Shown piece by piece: positions 50,760-58,538 of a stretch of 64,000 bases of DNA. Location: the NCBI GenBank assembly GCA_030041195.1, contig JASHOI010000557.1, positions 1 to 64,000 on the forward strand, read 5' to 3'. Below the pieces are notes generated by a model. It did not search any database. It saw only the letters and a list, made by a program, of their open reading frames with translations, and had not been told where the DNA came from. A program made the position numbers and the translations under genes. The DNA comes from Streptosporangiaceae bacterium. Its GTDB lineage: Bacteria > Actinomycetota > Actinomycetes > Streptosporangiales > Streptosporangiaceae. Within the stretch, counting starts at the first letter, position 1. Every line of letters starts with the position of its first letter.

Positions 50760-51143
50760 CTACTCGACTTCTTTGAGAACCTTCTGCATCGAGTCGTTCT
50801 GCTCCCGCAGGTAATCGAGCTGCGCGGTGACGTCGCCGAGCTTGAGGTCGGTGTGTTCCTGAACGGTGATGGCCAGGTCGGCCAGCCGACGGTACTCATC
50901 GGCCAGCCGGCGGTACTGTTCGCCGCTGTTCAGCTCGATCTGCGCGCGTTTCCTGGTGATGAGGTACCGGTACCCCAGAAACATTCCGAGCGCGAACACC
51001 CCGATGATCACCAGGTTGATGAGCCCCTGAGTGTCCGGGCGCTGGCCGTAGGGCTCTATTTCGAAGGGGATCGTCAGTACCCCGACCGCGACCACAACGG
51101 CCACGCAGATCATCGCCGTTTCCCTCGACGTTCTTTGTTTCAT
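50760..51143 (-). CDS. Small membrane protein with coiled coil
   Basis: This 127-residue protein has two hydrophobic helices (AMICVAVVVAVGVLTIPF and LINLVIIGVFALGMFLGYRYLI) and then a charged C-terminal helix (AQIELNSGEQYRRLADEYRRLADLAITVQEHTDLKLGDVTAQLDYLREQNDSMQKVLKEVE) that should form a coiled coil. The ATG at 51143 follows GGAGCAGGG. It is not a named family. A membrane-anchored scaffold or signalling accessory is possible. The upstream region holds two TTAGCATG repeats. Confidence 0.72.
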   Translation of the reverse strand: MKQRTSRETAMICVAVVVAVGVLTIPFEIEPYGQRPDTQGLINLVIIGVFALGMFLGYRYLITRKRAQIELNSGEQYRRLADEYRRLADLAITVQEHTDLKLGDVTAQLDYLREQNDSMQKVLKEVE

Positions 51144-51540
51144 CCCTGCTCCGCCTCGCAACGTTCTCGATATCCTTAGCATGTGCAAAATAAAATTAGC
51201 ATGGGGCCTTTCAGGCAGTCAACTCAACTAATCGGCCACGGGCAGCGGTGATCCGTCACGGCCCTTTCCGGCCGGCTGCGGGCATGCATCCTGGCAACGT
51301 AAGTTCGCTTCCGCTCACCGGGCATCAACCCCGAGGTGGAACTCCCGGCACGGGCCGGCTGTCGGGTTGACGTCCCGGACGCAGACCGGCGGGATGCGGC
51401 GGCGTGCTCATTCACTCAGATGAAACATCGTTTAACCAGAGGGCAACAGATCCGTTTCACCGAACGCTAGCCACCCGACGCGCGCAGTCACCGGCCCCGG
51501 CCGGGATGATGACGCCAGCGGGCCGCGCCCGCCGATCGCC
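51144..51540. promoter_or_regulatory. Intergenic region with TTAGCATG direct repeats
   Basis: No gene is supported in these 397 nt. TTAGCATG occurs at 51176-51183 and 51196-51203, exactly 20 bp apart (about two helical turns), in an AT-rich stretch just upstream of the small membrane protein. This suggests tandem regulator or promoter sites. Another AT-rich patch with GTTTAACCAGAGG lies near 51428. The rest is unremarkable. Confidence 0.4.
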
Positions 51541-52011
51541 TCACTCGGGCAGCCAGACCAGCGTGCCCGCCCTCGACCGGATCGCCCGCGCCGCCCGCAG
51601 GTACCGCAGCCGCTGGATCTTGCTCCGGTCCGGCCCGAACACGAAAATCCCGGCCCGCTGCTCGGCAAGCACCTCCAGCATGGCCGGGACGGGATGAAAG
51701 CTCTTCACCCGCAGCCTGGTCACCTCGACGCCGAGCGACTGCGCGAGCCGGGCCGGAGCCGCCAGCGACTCGGCGAGCTGCGGCGGGTACGGCAGGTCGT
51801 CATAACCGAGCATCGCCGAGAGCGGCAGCGGCGCGCGCTCGACGAAGTTGGCAATGATCAGCCGCTGGCCGAGCTCAACGGCCGAGTCGACGGCGAAGGT
51901 CACGGCGCGGGGATCAAACGGGACGTCGAGCGTGCTGAGCAGTACCGGACGGACCTCGTCCGGGTCGGGCTTCAGCGGGGTATCCGGATCCCGGCACTGC
52001 GTCGACCGCAT
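51541..52011 (-). CDS. Universal stress protein-like protein
   Basis: This 156-residue single-domain protein resembles the Usp fold: VLLSTLDVPFDPRAVTFAVDSAVELGQRLIIANFVER (first strand and helix), ARLAQSLGVEVTRLRVKSFHPVPAMLEVLAEQRAGIFVFGPDRSK (last strand with the nucleotide-loop position) and TLVWLPE. The classical GxxGxxxxxxxxGS(S/T) ATP loop is degenerate (GPDRSKIQRLRYLRAARAIRSRAGT), so ATP binding is doubtful. It follows the zinc-ribbon membrane gene by 6 nt on the same strand. Confidence 0.7.
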   Translation of the reverse strand: MRSTQCRDPDTPLKPDPDEVRPVLLSTLDVPFDPRAVTFAVDSAVELGQRLIIANFVERAPLPLSAMLGYDDLPYPPQLAESLAAPARLAQSLGVEVTRLRVKSFHPVPAMLEVLAEQRAGIFVFGPDRSKIQRLRYLRAARAIRSRAGTLVWLPE

Positions 52012-52017
52012 CTCAGC

Positions 52018-52371
52018 TCATTCCGGGTGCAGCTTCCATCGGCGGAGGTTCCGGGCGCGCTCCCTGACCTGCCGCCGCCACCTGGGCATGTAGAAGAGGT
52101 ACCAGAAGCCCATCAGCAGCGGCATGAGCAGCAGGATCCGGAGGCCGGCAAACGGCACCAGCACGAGGACGGGGACCATGAGCCCCAGCGCGGTGGCGAT
52201 CACGGTCAGCCGCATCCGGCGCATGTCCCGCATGATCCCCCAGTACTCCTCGGCGGGGATCTGCGCGGTGTTCCACGTGCGCCGGCACTTAGGGCACGTC
52301 CATCGCTCGCCGTGCGGCACGTAGCCGACGTCGCCGCAGTCGCAGCGGACGGTGATCTGTGCCCCGCGCAT
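52018..52371 (-). CDS. Zinc-ribbon membrane protein
   Basis: In this 117-residue protein, an N-terminal zinc ribbon (VRCDCGDVGYVPHGERWTCPKCRRTW; CxC ... CxxC) is followed by two close membrane helices (LTVIATALGLMVPVLVLVPFAGLRILLLMPLLMGFWYLFYM) and a basic tail. It is not a named family. It precedes the Usp-like gene by 6 nt, so they are co-transcribed and may belong to a stress regulon. Confidence 0.75.
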   Translation of the reverse strand: MRGAQITVRCDCGDVGYVPHGERWTCPKCRRTWNTAQIPAEEYWGIMRDMRRMRLTVIATALGLMVPVLVLVPFAGLRILLLMPLLMGFWYLFYMPRWRRQVRERARNLRRWKLHPE

Positions 52372-52579
52372 GCCCGCATTGTAGATGCCCGCCCGCCGTC
52401 CGAACAGGACCGAACACGACCGGATCGTGCCTGATCATGGCCTGGCCGCCGATCACGGGGCAGATAGCGCGAAGATCACATCGCTGAGTAACAGCGACGT
52501 TACGCAAGTAGGAGACATGTAGACATGAGGGCCCTGGCGTGCTAAACAACGTTTACCTGGGGTGAACGGAGGTGCCCAG

Positions 52580-54055
52580 ATGGCCGAAGCGTACGTTGAG
52601 GAACGGCACCTGCTGAAAGCACTCCGCTGGTGGGACGGGTTCGTGATAGCCCTGTGTAATCCGGGCTTTCTGATCGCGTCACTCGGCTTCTCCATGGGTG
52701 CTCTTGGCACGTGGGGCGCGGTGCTGCTGTGGGCCATCTCGGCCGGGGTCGGCATGCTGCAGACCTGGATCTATGCCGAGACCGCCTCGATGTTCCCTGA
52801 TAAGCCCGGCGGCATCTCCCTGTACGCCCACGAGGGCTGGCGCGGACGGTTCTCCCTGGCCGGGCCCATCGGGGCGTTCGGCTACTGGATCGGCTGGTCC
52901 GTTGTGCTGTCGATCTTCGGCGTGCTGATCGGCGACCTGATCCAGGCCCAGTGGTTCCCGTCGGCCACATGGTCGGTGTTTGACGGCGTCGTGCACCTGG
53001 GCCTGCCCCAGTTCCTCGGCATCGGCATCATCATTCTGGTCTGGCTGCTCAACATCTTCGGGATCCGCCCGGCCGTGTGGATCTCGTATCTCACCGGGCT
53101 AGGGCTGATGGTGCCGCTGGTGATCTTCATCCTGGTGCCCTATCTGACCGGGCACTGGCACAGCACCAACATGACCTGGTACCTGCACGGCTTCAGCGGC
53201 TTCAAGCTGGCGATGGTCTACCTGTTCCTGTTCGGCTGGTCGGCGTACGCGGCAGAGGTCTGCGCGACGTTCGCCCCCGAGTACCACGACACCAGGCGGG
53301 ACACGACGATCGCGCTCCGGTCGGCGGCCGTGTTCACGCTGCTGGTGTTCCTGCTGTTCCCGCTGGGCATCGGCGGGGTGGCGGGCGCACCGCCCGCGGC
53401 AACCGCCAGCGGTGAGTTCTACGTCACCGACCTGGCGAAGATCGTGGGCAGCGGCGCGGCCGGTGTCATCATCGTGCTGCTTATCGGCAGCCTGTTCCTG
53501 TCGATGATCTCCTCCACCGCCGACGGTTCGCGCGCGCTGTACGGGATCGCGCGCGACGACATGACGATCAAGCAGCTCTATCACCTGAACCGTTATCACG
53601 TGCCCGCCCGGGCGATGACCGTGGACCTGGTCGTCAACACGTTGCTGGTGCTGTTCATCTCCAGCAACCTCGCGATCCTGTACATGAGCAACATCGGGTA
53701 CGTGCTGTCCCACGTGCTCGCGCTGAGCGGCTTCCTGCTACTGCGGAAGGACCGGCCGCACTGGCCACGTCCGATCAAGGTGGGGCCCGTCTGGGTCTGG
53801 ATCGCCGCTGTGCTCGTGGTCTTCAACACCGTGCTGCTGGGCTTCGGCATCACGAACCCGACCCTCACCGGCTACGGGACCTGGACCGACATGGGCATCG
53901 GGGTCGGCGTGCTGGTGGGTTCCGTTGTCCTGTACTTCTACCGCCGGATCGTGCAGGACAAGTCGCACGTCACGTTCCGCGAGGAGGTTCCCGACATGCC
54001 GTCGCCGGAGCAGATGGCGCTGCTCGGGCAGGAGGCGGCGGTCGCGGCGGACTGA
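52580..54055 (+). CDS. APC-superfamily amino acid/amine permease
   Basis: This 491-residue transporter has about 12 helices: GFVIALCNPGFLIASLGFSMGALG (TM1), MFPDKPGGISLYAHEGWRG (TM2-3), and a long run of hydrophobic segments to LVGSVVLYFYRRIV. The ATG at 52580 has an ideal Shine-Dalgarno (GGAGGTG, 5 nt before); GTG 52562 is in frame but less likely. It stands next to the DAO-type oxidase gene, convergent with it, and probably imports the amine or amino acid that this block degrades. Confidence 0.88.
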   Translation: MAEAYVEERHLLKALRWWDGFVIALCNPGFLIASLGFSMGALGTWGAVLLWAISAGVGMLQTWIYAETASMFPDKPGGISLYAHEGWRGRFSLAGPIGAFGYWIGWSVVLSIFGVLIGDLIQAQWFPSATWSVFDGVVHLGLPQFLGIGIIILVWLLNIFGIRPAVWISYLTGLGLMVPLVIFILVPYLTGHWHSTNMTWYLHGFSGFKLAMVYLFLFGWSAYAAEVCATFAPEYHDTRRDTTIALRSAAVFTLLVFLLFPLGIGGVAGAPPAATASGEFYVTDLAKIVGSGAAGVIIVLLIGSLFLSMISSTADGSRALYGIARDDMTIKQLYHLNRYHVPARAMTVDLVVNTLLVLFISSNLAILYMSNIGYVLSHVLALSGFLLLRKDRPHWPRPIKVGPVWVWIAAVLVVFNTVLLGFGITNPTLTGYGTWTDMGIGVGVLVGSVVLYFYRRIVQDKSHVTFREEVPDMPSPEQMALLGQEAAVAAD

Positions 54056-54094
54056 CCGGCCCGGCGGCCTGCCGTCACTCCGCCGCCGCCCGCC

Positions 54095-55426
54095 TCAGCT
54101 CCACGGGAACGGCGAGTTGCTCTTGGGGTGCATCTCGCCGGTGCGGTACCGGTCGAACCGGAACGGGGCCAGCAGCCCCTGCTGCTCGCCGAGCAGTTCC
54201 TTCGCCACCAGCGCCCCGACGCCGATCATCTTGTACCCGTGGTTGGAGTCCGCGATGACGTAGGCGTTCTGCCGGAAGACGTCGAACACCGGGAAGCTGT
54301 CCGGCGTGAAGGCGCCGATCCCCCCGGTCGGCTCGCGCCGGTACAGGGCCCGCTTTCCCTCGAACCGCTTGTGGCAGTGGGCCAGTGCCGAGGTCCACAT
54401 CCGGATGAAGTCGTCGCGCACCGTGTACTCCGGGCTCTCCGGGCCGTACGGATCGACGGCGACCTGCGCGGCCGGTTTGCCGACGACATACGGCGACGTG
54501 CCGCCCTGGACCCCGCCGAAGTAGAAGTCCGGCTTGTAGTAGATCCCCCACATCCGGTCGGTGATCAGGCTGCCGTCGGCGTCGTCGTGCAGCGGGGCGC
54601 TGGAGTCCACGTGCAGGACCGGCGGGAAGCCGCCCCGGTTGTCGGTGAATTCCCTGGGGTCAACGGCCAGCGTGCCCTCCTGCAGCGCCCAGTAGGTCCA
54701 CATCGGCTGAGTCCGGGTGCCATCCGGGCTGGTCACCGGGATCTCGTCGGGAAGCTCCAGCATCGCCCACAGGTCCCGGATCCACGGGCCGGCGGCGAGG
54801 ATCACCTGGTCGCACCGGACCTCGCCCTGGTCGGTCTGCACCGCCGTGATCGCCCCGCCGTCGGTGCGGAAGCCGGTGACCCGGACCCCGGCCTCGATCC
54901 GCACGCCCTCGGCCTCCGCCTTCGCGGTCAGCCCGCGCAGCGAGCGGACGTTGTTGGCGTAGCCGCCCTTCTGCTCGTGCAGGATCGCGGTGATGCCCGG
55001 CGCCTGCCAGTCGCTGAACATGTCCAGCATGTAGCGCCGGCAGTCGCCCTCGCCCTCGATGAGCGCGGACGGGTAGCCGATCGCCTGCTGCTCCGCGTAG
55101 ATCTTCGCCACGTTCTCGTGCATGGCCTCGGGAGCGATCTGCATGTAGCCGACGGGATGGAACGCGAACGCCTCGGGGTCGGACTCCCACACCGACACCG
55201 AGTGCGCCATGAGCTCACGCATCGCCGGCTGGAAGTAGTTGTTGCGGATCACGCCACAGGCGATGCCCGAGGCGCCGGAGCCGATACCGCGCTTGTCCAG
55301 GATGAGGATGTCCGCGCCGCTGCCGAGGCCGCGGGCGGACAGTTCCCTCGCCAGGTGCCACCCGGTGGACAGGCCGTGCATCCCCGCGCCGATGATGACG
55401 TAACGACTGCTGGCAGGAACACTCAT
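54095..55426 (-). CDS. FAD-dependent DAO-type amine/amino acid oxidoreductase
   Basis: This 443-residue protein is of the sarcosine oxidase beta/D-amino-acid oxidase superfamily, with FAD motif GAGMHGLSTGWHLA (residues about 13-26), ILDKRGIGSGASG and the C-terminal PTGGIGAFTPDSFPVFD and ADSNHGYKMIGVGALVAKELLG. It should oxidise the C-N bond of a secondary amine or amino acid such as a sarcosine-like compound. Divergent from the IclR gene, it shares the perfect palindrome at 55466-55490, so IclR control is likely. Confidence 0.88.
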   Translation of the reverse strand: MSVPASSRYVIIGAGMHGLSTGWHLARELSARGLGSGADILILDKRGIGSGASGIACGVIRNNYFQPAMRELMAHSVSVWESDPEAFAFHPVGYMQIAPEAMHENVAKIYAEQQAIGYPSALIEGEGDCRRYMLDMFSDWQAPGITAILHEQKGGYANNVRSLRGLTAKAEAEGVRIEAGVRVTGFRTDGGAITAVQTDQGEVRCDQVILAAGPWIRDLWAMLELPDEIPVTSPDGTRTQPMWTYWALQEGTLAVDPREFTDNRGGFPPVLHVDSSAPLHDDADGSLITDRMWGIYYKPDFYFGGVQGGTSPYVVGKPAAQVAVDPYGPESPEYTVRDDFIRMWTSALAHCHKRFEGKRALYRREPTGGIGAFTPDSFPVFDVFRQNAYVIADSNHGYKMIGVGALVAKELLGEQQGLLAPFRFDRYRTGEMHPKSNSPFPWS

Positions 55427-55465
55427 CGGTTCGCCCCTCTGCTGGCGGCTGGGTCCTCGGCTTGC

Positions 55466-55490
55466 TACTATTGCCCATAGGGCAATAGTA
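55466..55490. promoter_or_regulatory. IclR operator candidate, 11-3-11 perfect palindrome
   Basis: TACTATTGCCC (55466-55476) and GGGCAATAGTA (55480-55490) are exact reverse complements around ATA. The site lies between the divergent oxidase (start 55426) and IclR (start 55515) genes. Its core TTGCC-N5-GGCAA recurs at 56516-56530 and 56601-56615. Confidence 0.7.
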
Positions 55491-55514
55491 TTTCCCAGAT
55501 AGGACTATCGTACC

Positions 55515-56261
55515 TTGGCCAGAACCGGCCTGCCAGCCACGCGTCAGGTCGCCGCCGTGCAGCGGGCGATCGCGATCCTCGACGAGCTCGCCGAGGCACG
55601 CGGCGAGCTGGGCACCAACGAGATCGCCCGCCGCACCGGGATCAACGTCAGCACGATCTCGCGGATCCTGGCCACGCTCGCCGCCGGCGGCCTGGTCGAC
55701 CACGTCACGTCCACCGGGCGCTACCGCCTCGGCGCCGGCGTGGCCCGGCTCGCCAACGCCGCGGCGCTGGATATCCGGTCGCTCGCCCGGCCTCATCTGG
55801 AGGAACTCGGCAAGCACATCGGCGAGACGATCACGTTGTCGGTTCCCGGCGAGCACGAGGCGTTCACGCTCGACTTCGTGCAGAGCGAGCTCACCGTGCG
55901 CAGCGTGGCCGAGGTCGGCCGCACCAGCGTCGCGCACGCCACCGCGGTGGGCAAGGTGTTCCTGGCGCACGGCGGCAGGCTGCCCGACGGCCCGCTGCGC
56001 GCGTTCACCGACCGGACGATCGTGGACCGCAACGTGCTGCAGGTCGAGATCGCCACGGTCGCCGAACGCGGCTGGGCTCAGGCGCTCGGCGAGCGGGAAG
56101 AGGACCTGAACGCGGTGGCCGCGCCGGTCCTGAACGCGGCCGGCAAGCTCGTGGCGATCCTCGGCGTTCAGGGCCCGGCGGTCAGGTTCAGCCCGCGCGC
56201 GATGCGCGTGGCGGTGGGTCTGCTCGCGGAGAAGACCGCCCTCATCTCCGCCGCCCTGTGA
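55515..56261 (+). CDS. IclR-family regulator
   Basis: This 248-residue regulator has an N-terminal winged helix (residues about 12-72: QRAIAILDELAEARGELGTNEIARRTGINVSTISRILATLAAGGLV) and a GAF-like ligand domain (about 85-245, with SVAEVGRTSVAHATAVGKVFLA and ERGWAQALGEREEDLNAVAAPV). The TTG start has weak AGGA support. It is divergent from the DAO-type oxidase. A catabolic repressor or activator for the amine/one-carbon block is the natural role. Confidence 0.88.
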   Translation: MARTGLPATRQVAAVQRAIAILDELAEARGELGTNEIARRTGINVSTISRILATLAAGGLVDHVTSTGRYRLGAGVARLANAAALDIRSLARPHLEELGKHIGETITLSVPGEHEAFTLDFVQSELTVRSVAEVGRTSVAHATAVGKVFLAHGGRLPDGPLRAFTDRTIVDRNVLQVEIATVAERGWAQALGEREEDLNAVAAPVLNAAGKLVAILGVQGPAVRFSPRAMRVAVGLLAEKTALISAAL

Positions 56262-56294
56262 CCGCCCCCGCCGCGCCAACCGCACGCCCCGGCC

Positions 56295-56346
56295 GCGTCG
56301 ATGTACCGATCGGCCGCATAGAACATGCCCATCGGTACATCGACGC
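56295..56346. repeat. Hairpin repeat element, copy 2
   Basis: A 16-bp perfect inverted repeat (GCGTCGATGTACCGAT at 56295-56310, ATCGGTACATCGACGC at 56331-56346) surrounds a 20-nt loop. The loop and stems match copy 1 at 36-77 except for about four positions. It lies 33 nt downstream of the IclR stop and could also act as a terminator. On the minus strand both copies would read the similar peptide DVPMG..AA.RYID. Confidence 0.72.
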
Positions 56347-56515
56347 CCGGGCAGGCCGGCAACTTGGCCGGCGGCCCGGGGGTCGCCCGGGCTCCCGCGC
56401 CAACCGAACCGCCCCCCGGCCGACCCCAGGCCGGCCACCCCCGCCCTGGGCCGCCTTCCATGGAACCCGGCTGCGGGCGCGGGCTATTTCGCCGCTGGCC
56501 GCTCAATACGAATAA

Positions 56516-56530
56516 TTGCCACTGAGGCAA
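56516..56530. promoter_or_regulatory. IclR-like half-site pair TTGCC-N5-GGCAA (copy 2)
   Basis: TTGCC (56516-56520) and GGCAA (56526-56530) repeat the core of the 55466-55490 palindrome at the same spacing, 106 nt before the flavin reductase start. Confidence 0.5.
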
Positions 56531-56600
56531 CACTGTTTCAGATTGAGCGCTAACGATCTGAGGACAGCGGTCCTAGAATGGACACAAGCAGGCAACCCTA

Positions 56601-56615
56601 TTGCCTTGGCGGCAA
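56601..56615. promoter_or_regulatory. IclR-like half-site pair TTGCC-N5-GGCAA (copy 3)
   Basis: TTGCC (56601-56605) and GGCAA (56611-56615), preceded by CTA as in copy 1, lie 21 nt upstream of the flavin reductase ATG, where a bound regulator would block or recruit polymerase. Confidence 0.5.
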
Positions 56616-56635
56616 TTGGCCTGGGAGAGCACGCC

Positions 56636-57154
56636 ATGGTCGCATCGCGTCCGCTCAGGGCGGGGCAGCTCGACAGCTGGGACTTCAGGGAGGCTGTCGG
56701 TGCCTTCACGACCGGCGTCACCGTGGTGACGACGTGCGACGAATCCGGCACGCGCTACGGCCTCACCGCGAACTCGTTCGCCTCGGTGTCGCTCGATCCG
56801 CCGCTGGTGCTGTTCTGCGTCGACCACCGGGCGCCGAGCCTGGACGGGTTCAACCGCAGCCAGCACTTCGCGATCAACGTTCTGGCGGCGGACCAGGAGG
56901 AGGTCGCCAGGCGGTTCGCGCGCCCTTCCGACGACAAGTTCGCTGGCCTGAACTGGCGGGTCGGCATCTTCGGCGCGCCGCTGCTCGACCGTTGCATCGC
57001 GCACATCGAGTGCACCCTCGAGCATCGTCACCCGAGCGGGGATCACGAGATCGTGATCGGGCGGGTACACCGGGTCAGGGTGTACGAGGGCGAGCCGCTG
57101 GTGTTCCACCGCAGCCGGTTCGGCACGGTGGTCGCCGACACCGCGACCGGCTAA
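56636..57154 (+). CDS. Flavin reductase (FMN-binding split-barrel)
   Basis: This 172-residue protein has the flavin reductase-like domain FREAVGAFTTGVTVVTTCDESGTRYGLTANSFASVSLDPPLVLFCVDHRAPSLDGFNRSQHFAINVLAADQEEVARRFA, complete and of normal length. It supplies reduced FMN or FAD to a partner monooxygenase. No two-component flavin monooxygenase is adjacent, so the partner may be elsewhere. The ATG at 56636 has GGGAGAG 6 nt upstream; a TTG 120 nt earlier is in frame but lies inside the operator region. Confidence 0.89.
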   Translation: MVASRPLRAGQLDSWDFREAVGAFTTGVTVVTTCDESGTRYGLTANSFASVSLDPPLVLFCVDHRAPSLDGFNRSQHFAINVLAADQEEVARRFARPSDDKFAGLNWRVGIFGAPLLDRCIAHIECTLEHRHPSGDHEIVIGRVHRVRVYEGEPLVFHRSRFGTVVADTATG

Positions 57155-57186
57155 CCCGGACGGGCAGGCACCGGCCGGGCGCAGAA

Positions 57187-57561
57187 TCAGCTCACAGTGC
57201 CCGCGCCGCTGGCCCGGAGGTCGGTGCTGTGCGTGTCCGCCCACTGCCCGAGCGCGTGCAGCTGCTCCCGGAGCGAACGGCCCAGCTCGGTCAGTGAGTA
57301 GCGGACAGGGGCTGGCGGCGGGCCGCCGGAGGCCCGGCTGACAAAGCCCTCCTCCTCGAGGGTGCGCAGCGTGCGGGTCAGCATGCGCCGGCTGATGCCC
57401 TCGATCGACCTGTCCAGCTCGTTGAACCCGTGGTCGCGTTCGGCGAGCAGCCGGATGACCGCCGGGCTCCACTTGTCGCCGACGCGCCGCAGTACCTTCG
57501 TAACCGCGCAGCTCTCGTACGCCCGGAGCGTGACGACGGTTCCGCCAGGTTCAGTGGACAT
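57187..57561 (-). CDS. HxlR-family regulator
   Basis: This 124-residue winged-helix protein has an N-terminal Cys in ESCAVTKVLRRVGDKWSPAVIRLLAERDHGFNELDRSIEGISRRMLTRTLRTLEEEGFVSR, the hallmark of HxlR, which often senses aldehydes or oxidants through that Cys. The start at 57561 has GGGGAGAAGG upstream; the frame is open much further only because it is antisense to the hydrolase gene. It is divergent from the MBL-fold gene and probably controls it. Confidence 0.88.
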   Translation of the reverse strand: MSTEPGGTVVTLRAYESCAVTKVLRRVGDKWSPAVIRLLAERDHGFNELDRSIEGISRRMLTRTLRTLEEEGFVSRASGGPPPAPVRYSLTELGRSLREQLHALGQWADTHSTDLRASGAGTVS

Positions 57562-57609
57562 CAATGTGCCTTCTCCCCGTCTGCGTGGCGATTGGCCGAC
57601 GATCAGCGT

Positions 57610-58521
57610 ATGCACACGATCGAGCTGGGAAACGTCTCGGTAACCAGGATCCCCCACTTCAGGCATTGGTCCCTGCCCGCCGCCGAATTCCTGCCCGGAA
57701 GCGGCCCGGCGCTGTGGCAGGCAAACAAGTCGTGGCTTGCCCCGGTGCACTGGCAGCCCGCGACGGGCCGGGTGGGGGTGGCCGTCCAGTCCTGGCTGCT
57801 GCGCAGCGCGGGCGCCACGATCATCATCGACACCGGCCTGGCGGCGCAGACCGCCCGCCCGGGGGTCCCGGCCGGGACCTCGCTTCCGGAAGCGCTGGCC
57901 GCTGCCGGGGTGGCACCCGAGGACGTGGACCTCGTCGTCTGCACGCACCTGCACGCGGATCACGTGGGATGGAACACCCGCCTTGACGGCGCCGAGCGGA
58001 TCCCGGTGTTTCCCCGCGCACGGTACCTGTTCTCCCGCCCCGACCTGGATTTCTTTCATCCCAGCGCGCTGACCGAGGAACCCGGCCGCAGCGCGGTCGT
58101 CTACGCGGAGTCGGTCGAGCCGATCCTGCGCGCGGGAAGGGCGCTCATCTGGGACGGCGCGCACACCATCGACGAGAACCTCCGGCTTCGCCTGGCGCCT
58201 GGCCACACGCCGGGACACGGCATCGTGATCCTGGATTCAGGCGGCTGCCGGGCGGTCTTCGCCGGCGATCTGCTGCACACACCGGTGCAGCTGCGCGCGC
58301 CCGAGTTGTCCAGCTGCTTCTGCCACGATGGGCCCGCGGCGGCACGGACCCGGCGCGCGGTCCTGCAGTGGGCCGCCGACCATACGGCCCTTGTGATCCC
58401 CGCCCATTTCGCCGGCGCTGGTGCCGTGGAAATCAAGCGGAGCGGCACCGGCTTCGCGGTCCGGCGCTGGGCCCGCTTCGGCAGCCACTTCCCTGCCGAG
58501 GAGGGTGCCGGACCTGCCTAA
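57610..58521 (+). CDS. MBL-fold metallo-hydrolase
   Basis: This 303-residue metallo-beta-lactamase-fold hydrolase has the metal motif THLHADHVGW near residues 112-121, plus a second His in APGHTPGH, Asp in FAGDLLH and His in VIPAHFAG. The fold and metal ligands are complete. Relatives include AHL lactonases, but the substrate is not deducible. It is divergent from HxlR with 48 nt between starts. The start codon ATG has a weak ribosome site. Confidence 0.88.
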   Translation: MHTIELGNVSVTRIPHFRHWSLPAAEFLPGSGPALWQANKSWLAPVHWQPATGRVGVAVQSWLLRSAGATIIIDTGLAAQTARPGVPAGTSLPEALAAAGVAPEDVDLVVCTHLHADHVGWNTRLDGAERIPVFPRARYLFSRPDLDFFHPSALTEEPGRSAVVYAESVEPILRAGRALIWDGAHTIDENLRLRLAPGHTPGHGIVILDSGGCRAVFAGDLLHTPVQLRAPELSSCFCHDGPAAARTRRAVLQWAADHTALVIPAHFAGAGAVEIKRSGTGFAVRRWARFGSHFPAEEGAGPA

Positions 58522-58538
58522 GCTGGGCGAACCGCGCG

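Larger units (their letters stand above)
56262..56635 (+). promoter_or_regulatory. Intergenic region with hairpin repeat and two TTGCC-N5-GGCAA sites
   Basis: No gene is supported in these 374 nt. They hold the second hairpin repeat (56295-56346), a C-rich tract, and two IclR-like sites: 56516-56530 (TTGCC-ACTGA-GGCAA) and 56601-56615 (TTGCC-TTGGC-GGCAA). A further inverted GGCAA/TTGCC pair lies at 56591-56605. The sites sit just upstream of the flavin reductase ATG at 56636. Confidence 0.55.

Noticed and set aside
51224..51415. Small minus-strand protein
   Set aside because: No ribosome site, low complexity and no recognisable domain.
56168..56533. Minus-strand small gene containing the RYIDAA peptide
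   Set aside because: No ribosome site or family. It overlaps the IclR C-terminus in antisense; the similarity to copy 1 is explained by the hairpin repeat.
57562..58218. N-terminal extension of the HxlR frame
   Set aside because: It is antisense to the MBL hydrolase and not HxlR-like.
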